25,246 bases of DNA from Pigoraptor vietnamica (lineage: Eukaryota > Opisthokonta > Filasterea). The notes beneath the pieces were generated by a model. It did no database searches. It saw only the letters and a program-made list of their open reading frames with translations, and was not told the DNA's origin. Numbering within the stretch: the first letter of the stretch is position 1; each line of letters opens with the position of its first letter. The stretch spans positions 1-25,246 of the forward strand of contig CALSCQ010002403.1 of assembly GCA_943704525.1 (NCBI GenBank), given 5' to 3'. This document shows positions 1-8,800 of the stretch, piece by piece. The position numbers were made by a program, and so were the translations under genes.

Positions 1-630
1 CCGATCTGGGGAGGGATTCAAGCGCCGTGCTTCCATGCCGAGTGCGGTGCCTCGGTGCGACGCCCACCAGGTTGCTGCTGCCCGTGTCAAAGACAACGGT
101 GAACTTCTGCGGCGGCGTGCCGATCGAAATCTCGCCATAGTACTGGGCCTGCGTGCGCGCAAGAAGAATGCACGTGTCAGCGTGTGTTGGAGCCCTGAAG
201 GAGAACGTATCTTCGCCAGTGTCAGCGGTGCGTGTTCGAGCCCGGATGACGGAGAACGGAACGGAACGAAGGACTAGCAGAAGGCATGGCGCGAAATTCA
301 AAAAAACTGCGCCTTTCATCTACAACGACTTACGTTCTCAAAGTCCGAGAGGTTGACGTCGTCCGGGTTGGCCGTCGCGGCGAACGTGCGCGTGCGGAAG
401 TTGTGGACGGTCGTCTTGGTGTCCTTGACAATGTTGATGCTGCGAACGTTCAAGGGGGAGCATTGAGTCATGATCGGGGGAAGGGATGCGCACGTGTGTG
501 TGCACAAGCGGGGGCGTGTGCGTGCCTGCGTGTGCGCTCGTGAGGGTACATTAGTTGCGTACCGCGTGAGGGCATCGGCCGACACGGCGCACACAATCAG
601 CGCCACGGCGAGGAAGGCAAAGCGCGCCAT
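1..630 (-). CDS. Cathepsin D-like aspartic protease, 5' part (runs off left edge)
   Basis: Pepsin-family (A1) aspartic endopeptidase, expected in lysosomes or the secretory route. Exons by phase matching: 563-630, 334-439, then 148 down to the edge. The start [20 protein letters not shown] is a clear signal peptide. The propeptide runs through [16 protein letters not shown], and the third exon opens the mature enzyme with [16 protein letters not shown] followed by [10 protein letters not shown], which holds the first catalytic Asp (DTGSS). All junctions have gt/ag ends and keep frame. The second catalytic Asp lies outside the window. After SSNL (minus-strand position 68) the expected Trp appears only one base out of frame, as W-A-S-H-R, followed by family-like sequence to the edge. 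This is either a one-base insertion in the gene or assembly, or a splice site I cannot place. The family call is secure; the last 70 bases are not. Confidence 0.88.
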
Positions 631-1260
631 TTTCTGGGCTAAGCTCTCTCTGTGTGCAGAAGGAAAGGCCTGACGTTTTGTGGACGGCGGAACGGCTAAA
701 GAAATAGAGAGGAAGAGAGACACTGAGAGAGAGAGAGTAAAGGAGCAAAGCAGAGTGAATCGTGTGTGTGTGTGTGTGGTGGGCGGTGGTCATATGACCG
801 GCTGAGCCAAATGTTCCGTCGGCTTGCGAGTGGCTGAAATCGGATCGCACGGGTGACCTGTCTTAAGGGTACTTACACACACACAACACACACACTGGCA
901 CCACACACACACACACACAGAGACAGACAGACACACATATGCACACCCACACACGCACACACACACGCCCCGCACCACACCAGGAACACGACATCAATTA
1001 TGAAGCGGGCTGGAGCAGTCCATGACGCTGCATAGTTTATCGGCAGTATGTGGGCTTATTACAACGGAAGAAAGGTCGAGGCACGGCTCAAGGCCGCAAC
1101 GGTGCAGGCCCTTGTCAGTTCAGCTGCAGCCCCGCAGCACTCTATACTTAGGGCTAAGCCACGGGGACGCACAGCGGGCGGAGCAACGGCGGGCTTACTG
1201 GCCGCCCCGGTCCGGCCAGTGTAATCGCTCTAAAAGTGCAGCATTTGCACTTCGAGCCCG
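631..1260. other. Intergenic, microsatellite-rich
   Basis: Lies upstream of the aspartic protease and downstream of GINS2. It holds a GA-rich stretch at about 701-737, a short GT run at 763-778 and an imperfect CA tract at about 873-966 with CAGA and CACACG variants. Short ORFs here are low-complexity readings of these tracts. I see no gene. Confidence 0.7.
873..966. repeat. Imperfect CA microsatellite
   Basis: Runs of CA interrupted by TGG, AGAC and CCC in the intergenic stretch between the aspartic protease and GINS2. Visible directly in the sequence. Confidence 0.9.
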
Positions 1261-1400
1261 AATTTAATCGGCCGACAGTACTCTCACAGACACGGCACAC
1301 ACAGACAGCTACAGCGTACGAACGACAACCAATTTAATCGGCCGACAGTACTCTCACAGACACGGCACACACAGACAGCTACAGCGTACGAACGACAACC
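1261..1400. repeat. Exact tandem duplication, 2 x 70 bp
   Basis: Positions 1261-1330 and 1331-1400 are identical over 70 bases, each beginning AATTTAATCGGCCGACAGTA. It lies about 110 bp beyond the GINS2 stop. Perfect identity in non-coding DNA points to a recent duplication, or to an assembly duplicate. Confidence 0.97.
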
Positions 1401-1510
1401 ACAGCCGCGATGCACCAGACATTGTCGTCGCGACAGGCAGACGCTCCACGCAAGCGAAGGGAGAAGAGTAAGGAAGAGACAGCTATGATTCATTCCATTT
1501 GACGGAGGCA

Positions 1511-2708
1511 TCAGAAACGCTGCGACTGCGACTGCGATGCCCCGTCGAGGACGCTCTCGTGCTTGAGCATCTTGTGGAATTGGTTCATCGCTTGCACAAA
1601 AAACGGTCGCACGGCGTTCACTTCCATCAGCGACAGGTGATTCAGCTGCATTCGCACGTGAGTGTGAGCCAGTGGCATTAAACGCATGGAGACAGTTTGT
1701 TCCCTCCATGCATAAGGAAGAGTATACACCGACACACGTAGACACGTAGAGACGTTCACCGCGACCGCCGACGTGTCACAGAGAAGTGCGACGACATTCA
1801 GAGACCCGGGTTCTCAACTCCAACGCAGAATGGACGCGCAATTCACCTTGACGGCCGACGTGTCCTGGAGCTCCCTCAAACCGCGGCGTATTTTCGCATA
1901 CCGCAAGTCCCATATGTCTTGCAACAGTCCGCGCACATCATCAGCCGCTGCGATTTCATCCGAAGCACTGCGCACGAGACAGGGCCACACGGAACATTGC
2001 ACGCGTGAGTTCGCAGCTCAGGAGCAGCAAAGGGCGGATGCAGTTACAGGTGCGCTATTTGAACACACCTCTCCAACAGTAATGTCGCAATTTCCATATA
2101 GTGCTCCGGCATGGCAGAAAAACGCCCCGCATCCCTTCGCTCGCTTTCTTTCGATATTTCAAGGTGTTCTGCGAACCAACGAATGTGAGCAAGGCAGAAA
2201 AGGAGGGGAGTGGGAGGGAAGGGGGGGTTGCACTCCGGATGTGTGCGATTGTTTGCGTATAAGAGCACTACAAAGCATAGAGGCAACCGACGCGGAAAGA
2301 AGCGACAGGGGCACACGGCCACGCACGCTACCTTTGGACAGCCACTCGGGCGGCATGATGCGGCACATTTGTCTGTTCTTCAGCGTAATCGCAAGCCATA
2401 GCGGCACTTCTGTGGGCCGCGCGGGAATAAAAGGGCCATATTCGCCCTGCGCACGACAAGTGTGCAAAGGCACAGCACGATTAGAAACCGTAAGACTAGA
2501 AGTGAAACAACTAAGACATTGGGGAAAGTTACTGTAAGAAATTGGTCGTTTGAGAAAGAACGGTCCCTAATGTCCTTACGAACAAATGCGGCGCACGCAC
2601 CACAATGAATCGGAGGGAGTCGAGCCTGAAACTCGGCACTATTCGCACAAGGGTGTCCTCTGCGAGAAACTCCGCGTCGGCGGCCGTGTGGTTGAAGCAC
2701 GAATCCAT
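1511..2708 (-). CDS. GINS2: GINS complex subunit 2 (PSF2), complete
   Basis: Subunit of the GINS tetramer, which joins MCM2-7 and CDC45 in the CMG replicative helicase. Five exons, all with gt/ag ends and matching phase: 2601-2708, 2332-2446, 2069-2168, 1847-1967, 1511-1645. The product is 192 residues; human GINS2 is 185. It opens [18 protein letters not shown], with the family's EFLAE and IVPSF segments, then [62 protein letters not shown] and [16 protein letters not shown]. These match the PSF2 signature in order from end to end, so start, stop and splicing are all supported. It is divergent from the 2OG-oxygenase gene, sharing a 258-bp promoter with E2F-like sites, which fits S-phase control (inference). 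Confidence 0.96.
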
Positions 2709-2795
2709 CCCGCCGTATGCGGAAGAGTGTGTGTGCGTGTGCGTGAGAGCGCAAAGAGAAGTTCGTTTGTCACAGTCGCGATACGTGCTGTTGCG

Positions 2796-2865
2796 TTCCC
2801 GCGTGAATCCGATTTTTTGGCGGGAACGCACCCATGGCGCACATACATATGACGTCACCGGAAGT
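2796..2865. promoter_or_regulatory. Divergent promoter elements: E2F-like, CRE and ETS-like sites
   Basis: Between the start codons of GINS2 (minus, 2708) and the 2OG oxygenase (plus, 2967). TTCCCGC at 2796-2802 and TTTGGCGGGAA at 2816-2826 are opposed E2F-type sites, the second a near-perfect consensus. A full CRE palindrome TGACGTCA lies at 2850-2857, abutting CCGGAAGT (ETS core) at 2858-2865. The matches are seen directly; factor binding is inferred, and lineage-specific factors may differ. Confidence 0.5.
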
Positions 2866-2966
2866 TTTGAAACTGGAACAGTCAGCTGTGGTTAGAATTG
2901 AGGATTGCACTGCTGTGAGCTTCAACGGAGCTCTTCGCCTGCTCGGCACGGGCCGCGTGGCATGCC

Positions 2967-3967
2967 ATGAAGCCGCGCCGTGCTGTCGTGGATGGGTTTC
3001 TATCGCGGCAAGAGTGTCAGGTGCGTGCACACCGCGGCTATGTTTCAGCGTCGGTTGGCGGTTGCGCCCCATCTCAGAAATCGCTCCCTTTTACAGGAGC
3101 TCGTATGGATACAGCGCGCGCACGCAGTCCCCGGGTTCATGCAATGCTTCACGATTGTCGCTTTCAGAGGTAATGTCGTGCGCGCTCTTGTTTGCGAGAG
3201 AAAAGTTCTTGCTGTCAAATGGCCGAAATTTGCCGACAACGTCCTTGCGCACACGACAGAGCTCATACTTGCGAGCCATGCGGAGGAAATGATCCCCATT
3301 GTGCGTGCACGCGGTGAGAACGTCGTCGAATGTGAATGTATTGTGCTTGTGACTACTGGTGTGATATGTACGCGCACCCCATACTGATCCTCAACGGCGC
3401 AATCCCTCTCTTTAGCTATCGATTCGACTTTGTGTGCAAATAAAACTCACCCACGCAGTCACGCCCGATGCAGAAAAGGTCCGCCAGGCCATCGAGGACG
3501 CATACGATCGCCCGTGCGAAGTGCACGTGGAATTCACGGCGCTCAAGTGTTGGCACGCGGGCGCGCGAATCGAGCCGCACTACGACTCGAATCGCGAGTA
3601 CCTTCGCCAGCGTCACTTCTCCGCCGTGCTCTATCTCAACGACGGTGCGGGCGACGCGGCAGAGTTTGAGGGCGGCGCGTTTCGTTTCGAGTCGGTGGAT
3701 GAGGCGTCCGGCTTGCACGATGTCGTGCCTATGGCGGGTCGATTGCTGTACTTTACGAGCGGCGAGGAAAACGTCCACTGTGTGTTGCCCGTGTTGAGCG
3801 GCTGTCGGTACACGCTGACGCTGTGGTTCACACTCGATAAGGCACACGACGAAGACGCGAAGATACTGCCGGAAGTGCTGCTGTTGCTTGACGAAATGCG
3901 GTGCACGTGCGTCGGCGACGTCGCGCGTGCATGTCCCCGACACGGTCCCATTGATGCGGGTGCGTGA
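2967..3967 (+). CDS. Leprecan-type prolyl hydroxylase, 2OG-Fe(II) oxygenase
   Basis: Closest in pattern to the catalytic domain of collagen prolyl 3-hydroxylases. Exons 2967-3020, 3262-3313 and 3459-3967 join in phase to 204 residues. It starts MKPRRAVVDGFLSRQECQ, matching the VVDGFLS-x2-EC segment that begins this domain. The iron site is HYD (H76, D78) and H142 in GEENVH; the 2-oxoglutarate-binding basic residue is R152, ten after H142, followed by LTLWFTLD, all as in leprecans. FSAVLYLND and EFEGGAFRF are also family-typical. There is no signal peptide, no tetratricopeptide region and no ER-retention tail, so unlike animal P3H it looks cytosolic or nuclear. The stretch between residues 18 and 40 is shorter than in P3H, so one exon may be missed between 3021 and 3458. 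The substrate is unknown. Confidence 0.82.
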
Positions 3968-4189
3968 GTTGCATGCGATGATTCTCCACAGTCACCTGCG
4001 GCGTGTGTGCGGCGTGTGTGCGTCTGTGTCAACGCAATTGTGCGTGCATCTATGAGGGCGTGTTTGTGTGCTTGTCGCGGTTTCCGTGAGCCCGTGCATG
4101 AGTGCGAAGGCTGAAGTCGCTGTGGCGCTGCCGCAATCTCAGAGCGCCAAGATAGCGACCACCGGTGCTACGAGGCTTTCTCTGCCACC

Positions 4190-4363
4190 ATGTCCGGACT
4201 CGGCGCGCTCCCTCCGCCGGCGGAAACAGCGAAGTCGTCTCCTTCGACAACTAGTTACGTGGTGTCGTCGTGGATATCGTCGCGTGCGAATTACCGCCGC
4301 GCCTTTTGGGAGGCCGTTGAGAACTGGCGGGAGACGGGCATCATCGCGCCTTGCGACGGATAG
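4190..4363 (+). CDS. Small ORF, 57 residues, unrecognised
   Basis: ATG at 4190 sits in an ideal Kozak context (GCCACCATGT) and reads to a TAG at 4361-4363. The first 22 residues are Pro/Ser/Thr-rich and probably disordered. The rest, including SSWISSRANYRRAFWEAVEN and WRETGIIAPCDG, is aromatic and charged with an amphipathic-helix look. I do not recognise the family. There is no signal peptide or membrane span. It lies 222 bp beyond the oxygenase stop and tail to tail with the next minus-strand gene. A chance ORF remains possible, though the start context and amino-acid make-up argue for a gene. It could also be the last exon of a longer one. Confidence 0.45.
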   Translation: MSGLGALPPPAETAKSSPSTTSYVVSSWISSRANYRRAFWEAVENWRETGIIAPCDG

Positions 4364-4456
4364 ACGCGGCGATCAGAAGCGGAGAAATTCATTCGCCGCA
4401 ACGCGAAGACACGCGCACGTCGAGTCTGCGAAACTCTTTGCCCGCCCGCCGCCCCC

Positions 4457-4596
4457 AACGTCGCGCTATGCACCATTACGCCTGCGCTGGGTCGGCGAAG
4501 AGGTCCACCTCCGGTACCGGCGCGCCCCTAACGTCGCGCGTGTGCACCATTACGCCTGCGCTGGGTCGGCGAAGAGGTCCACCTCCGGTACTGGCG
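4457..4596. repeat. Imperfect tandem duplication, about 73 bp, over a gene's 3' end
   Basis: Copies at 4457-4529 and 4530-4596. Both begin AACGTCGCGC and share an almost identical run from TGCACCATTACG through CACCTCCGGTA. On the minus strand the unit encodes PVPEVDLFADPAQA and a TAA stop. The gene at 4550-5110 uses the upstream copy; the other lies just past its stop, in a different frame relative to the gene. Confidence 0.93.
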
Positions 4597-5110
4597 GGGA
4601 TTCCACCTCGGGGTCATGCGAGGGCACTGTTTGCTCTATGAGGAAAGGCGAGGTAATGACTGTGAGCTGCGTGGCACGACAGAAGGCGGTGGTGTAACGC
4701 GACGCGTCCTCACCCCACAGCGACACGCGCATGTCGAGTTCGTCCACATGCTCGTCGCGGCCGGTATCTCCCGTGGCCGCAGCGGGCGCTTCTATGCGCG
4801 TCACTTCTTCCGCGGGCAAATCGGGCGAGAGCCGTCGCGTTGCAGATCTCCGTGTTGCACGCGCGTTCGCAGCCCTTTGGGAGACGGGCGCTACGTCGGG
4901 GGTCGCCGGCACAAGGAAGGGCGTGTCCAGCGCGGGCGTTCGCGTGTGATCCGTCGCGAGTAGCGCTGGCGTACTTGGGACGGGTGTGCCTCCAGAAATG
5001 GTCGGTACCGGTGACCCGAACGCAAAGGGGTCGTAGAGAGACGAAGGAGACGCTGGAACGGTCGCCGCCGGAGAAGACAGGAGGCTACGTCGAAGCGCGT
5101 GTCGCATCAT
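4550..5110 (-). CDS. Unrecognised SP/TP-rich protein, 186 residues
   Basis: Single open frame from a double ATG (5108-5110 and 5105-5107) to TAA at 4550. Residues 1 to about 125 are Ala/Pro/Ser/Thr-rich and probably disordered, with many Ser-Pro and Thr-Pro pairs (SSP, GSPVP, GTPVPSTP, RTP, DTP, ATP, LSP) that would suit proline-directed kinases. The C-terminal part reads ELDMRVSLWGEDASRY, then QLTVITSPFLIEQ and an acidic tail ending DLFADPAQA. VSLWGEDA resembles the V-x-LWG-x2-A strand of RPA-type OB folds, and the TP-rich head recalls MCM4 tails, but neither likeness is enough for a call. A minus-strand TATA-like run lies at about 5180-5196. A donor-like GGTGAG within the LWG codons leaves alternative splicing open. 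Confidence 0.5.
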   Translation of the reverse strand: MMRHALRRSLLSSPAATVPASPSSLYDPFAFGSPVPTISGGTPVPSTPALLATDHTRTPALDTPFLVPATPDVAPVSQRAANARATRRSATRRLSPDLPAEEVTRIEAPAAATGDTGRDEHVDELDMRVSLWGEDASRYTTAFCRATQLTVITSPFLIEQTVPSHDPEVESPPVPEVDLFADPAQA

Positions 5111-5892
5111 TTTTGTTTGTGCGATAGATGCGCCGGCAATTGATGCGGAGAAGAGTGTGTGCGACCTGCGGGCACTTCGAATATAAAAAAGTATACGACA
5201 CAATTGTGTGAAGAACGGGTCGCATCTATTATTTTTTGCGCAACAAGCTGAGTTGACTCACCAACCTTCGACGTCTTCGCCACAACAACGGAAGCTTCTA
5301 CCTGTGAAGGGGTCAAAGCGCCATCGCACGTAGAAGTGCTCCAACACACGCGTGCAACGTATTGTGCGAAAGATGAACGACGTGGGCTGTGTCGGGGTAA
5401 CTGAAGAGAACGGAGCAACTACGCTGTCAGTGTGCGCAGTATGCGGGATCCACTTGGGCGAATCGAAGAGGAACAAATTGGAGCGCCACCCAAACAGCGC
5501 AGACAGTGCTTCCGCAGAGAGTGATTCAATGCATGTGTATAAAGAGGGGAAGACGATGAGTGCTCTGGCGCTGTCTTGTGTGAAAACCCGCGGGAGGAGT
5601 GTGGAGTATGAACGTCTCTCTCCCGCCACTTCCACTTTCCCGCCACTGTCCGGACGTATCCGGACTCGTTCACGAATCGTCTTGAACCACACCAAGGGCG
5701 CTATAAGCGCCCTTGACCACACTGAAAAAACGCACGCTAACCCAAGCAAACCCGCGAGCGAGCTACTCTATATTGCTGACATGCATGCACCGACATACTA
5801 CTCATAACTGACTCTCAAGCCATGATGCGACCATGACACGGAGTTGTTGAGCTTTTTCTTTCCAACATCGGCGCCGTGTGCGAGGTGTCGCC
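5111..5892. other. Divergent upstream region of the SP/TP-rich gene and HRQ1
   Basis: About 780 bp between two divergent start codons. It holds a TATA-like run at 5180-5196, TCTCCCGCC at 5619-5627, an exact E2F-type TTTCCCGCC at 5636-5644, and the hairpin at 5693-5715. A plus-strand ORF at 5373-5807 (144 residues) includes VCAVCGIHLGESKRNKLERH, which has C-x2-C and L-x2-H spacing faintly like a BED or C2H2 finger, but the second His partner is missing and the rest is uninformative. I do not call it a gene. Confidence 0.4.
5693..5715. promoter_or_regulatory. Perfect hairpin with TATAA at its centre
   Basis: CAAGGGCGCT (5693-5702), loop ATA, AGCGCCCTTG (5706-5715): ten-base arms with no mismatch. 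The centre reads GCTATAAGC. Flanks repeat as GAACCACACC before and GACCACACTG after. It lies 178 bp upstream of the HRQ1 ATG. It could be a core-promoter palindrome or an RNA hairpin; the sequence alone does not say. Confidence 0.6.
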
Positions 5893-8800
5893 ATGCCTCG
5901 TGCAAAGCGACGCGTGCGCGCACACGACGAATGCGACTCTATCGAACAGCAGACGGAAGACACTGCTGTCGTGCGATCAAAACGAGCGCGGAGTTCGCGC
6001 GTGGATGCTGAAAGCGCCGATGGGTCGGTTGCGACGAAAGTCGTGGATGCGGCGGACCCTGTGGTCACGAATGCTCAGCCCGCCAAGAAGCGTCGACGAA
6101 AGTCTGCGAAAGAGGTCGCTGCCGAGGAAAGTGCCAAGGCGAATGAGAATGCGGCGATGAAAGCGGACGGTGCGGGTGATGTGGGGATGGATGGGACGAA
6201 CGAGCGCACGCCGACCAATGTCGCGGAGGGGCCATTGCGCGAATGTCTCGCGCGCCTCGTGAGACTGTACGCCGCACTCGACTCGACGTGCTCGCTCCTA
6301 AAGCCTCGCGGAGTCACGTGCACTTTGGAGAAGGTAGGACACTCGCACACGCTCTACGAAGGATTTTTCGTGCTGTGTTCCCTCTGCCGGGCCACTGACT
6401 CTGCGACTGCCAAAGGTTGCGCCGTCGGTGCAATCCATGTCCAGCAGCGACTTCTCCCTCGACGACGTGCTTCGCATGGCGTCCGTTTCACCTTCGACCA
6501 TCGCCCTCAAGTGGGTCCACGCACCGGAGACCGACTCTGGCGGCGCGTGCACCACGTTCACAGGCGAATACGTCCTCGAGATAGCGTTCAAGCACATTCG
6601 CCACGGGGGTTACTTTGGACAGCCAAAGGCGGTGACGCCGAAGCAGGTCGAGCGCCGCAAAGCTGCCTTTGAGAAGGCCCTGCGTGAGATGTGGCGGCGC
6701 GATCCCCTCGTCGGCGTCAATGGCGTCGCGCCTGTTGAAGTGCCACCGTATCCATTGGATGAGGCATCGGACGACGTGTGCGTGCTTGCAGCAATGCAGG
6801 CGGAGGCGGCGCTCGCGGACGAGGCGATGGAAGAGGCCGCGGCGGGTGCGCCTGGTGTGGTGCAGGTGTGTGTGTGTGTGCATGTGTGTCTGTGTGTGTG
6901 TGTCTATGTGCGTGCGCTTGTGTCTCTGTGTGAGTGCGAGTGTGCAGCTGCGTTGTACGAGTCCGTCCGACCCTGACTCATACTTTTCCCTCCTTTAGTC
7001 TGTCGAGGGTTTCTTGGACAAGCTTCGCAACAGCAAGCTCTATCGCGACCAAATCGTGCACGTCGAGCGCATCCCCGCACGCACTGCGCGATTTGCAGAC
7101 CTCCCTCCCTCGTGCCAGCCCGCTCCCCCGGTCACCGCCGCACTCGAAAGGGCCGGCATCGTCCGTCTCTATCACCACCAGGCCAAGGCCATCGCAGGCG
7201 CGCTCTCTGGAAAGAATGTCGTCGTTGCGACGCCCACAAGCAGCGGGAAGTCGCTGGCGTTCGTCGTCCCTATTCTCGACGCCATTGTGCGCGACCCCAC
7301 CGCCGTCGCCGTCCTCATGTTCCCCACCAAGGCGCTCGCGCAAGACCAGCTGCGCGCCCTGCGCCGCTTCATCGAGTGCGATCCGGCGCTCGCGGCGTCG
7401 GTGTTCCCCGCGACGTACGACGGCGATGTCGGCGACGATGAGCGTGTGCGCGTGCGCGAGACGGCGAATGTCATCCTCACGAACCCCGACATGCTTCATG
7501 CGAACGTCCTGCCCTCCCACGCCCGATGGCCGCGCTTCTTTGAGCGGCTGACCATTGTCGCCATCGACGAAGCGCACGCGTACTCTGGCGTGTTTGGATC
7601 GCACGTCGGCTGCGTCATGCGTCGTCTCCTGCGTCTCTGCAACGAGAACTACGGGTCAAGGCCCCGCTTTGTTGCCTGCTCGGCGACGATAGGAAACCCG
7701 CTCGAGCACTTTGCGCGCCTCGTGGGGCCACTTCCCGGCGCTCAGTCCGACGGCAGTAATGTCGTTCTGGTCGGCCCGGAAGACGACGGCTCGCCTTCGG
7801 GCGTCAAGCACTTTGTCCTGTGGAACCCTCCGCCGATGTCCGAGGCTGCGGTGAAGGCCGCTCGCGGGCGCGCACAAAAGCTGTCGGAACGCTACACACA
7901 CATTGAGACGGCCGTGAGCACTCGACTGAGCCCGATTATGGAGGCTGCGCGGCTGATGAGCCACATGATTGCGCACGGATTTCGGACGATTTGCTTCTGT
8001 AGGTGAGTGTGCGTGCATGCGTCTGTACGTGTGTCTGTTGTGTTTGTGCGTTTGCAGTCCGAGAAAGCACACGAAACACTCCCGCTCAACGAGGTATCCC
8101 GCGCAGGTATCGCAAGGTGTGCGAGCTCACTCTGGAGCGGACGCACACGTGCCTCACCGACATCGGCCGCATGGACCTCTGTCCCCTCGTCAAGTGAGAG
8201 TTGTTGCGTGTCTTTCGTTGCATTTGCACATGGGTCGTAATGTCTTCGGAGTTGTTGCCTCACTGCGTGGCGTGTATGCTCCTGCCCCTTCTTTTCGGCT
8301 CACCTCCATCTCTACGCCGCCTTATTATTAGGTCCTATCGCGGCGGTTACACTGTCGAAGACAGGCGACGAATTGAGCGCGACTTGTTCAGCGATCGCCT
8401 GCTGGGTGTCGTCGCAACGACAGGTGCGCTGCGAATTCCACTCAATCCTTCGTTCGTGATTTCAACGCTGTCACATATTGACCGCACGCTTTGTGCCTTG
8501 CGAGGGACGTCACGTACTGACCATGTCGGCCGTCTTCGTCGTCTCGACGCAGCGCTTGAGCTTGGCGTGGACATTGGCAGCCTTGACGCTTCGGTGCAAG
8601 TCGGGTACCCCGGCAGCGCTGCGAGTCTGTGGCAGCAGGCGGGTCGTGCGGGGCGCGGCGAGAAGGATTCCATCTCCGTCGTCGTCTGCTACGACGGCCC
8701 TCTCGACCAGTACTTTGTGCGCAACCCGGGCTTCATGTTCCGCATGCCTCCCGAGCACGCGTCCATCGACCCCGAGAACCCGCACATTCTGTGGTTCCAC

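Noticed and set aside
1773-2537. 254-codon plus-strand ORF
   Set aside because: Antisense to three phase-matched GINS2 exons; the translation has no domain-like features.
4550-5110. N-terminal part of MCM4 or an RPA-type OB-fold protein
   Set aside because: Only an LWG-containing strand and a TP-rich head are reminiscent; no following MCM or complete OB region exists nearby.
6978-7604. 208-codon minus-strand ORF
   Set aside because: Antisense to the HRQ1 helicase core, whose motifs are unmistakable on the plus strand.
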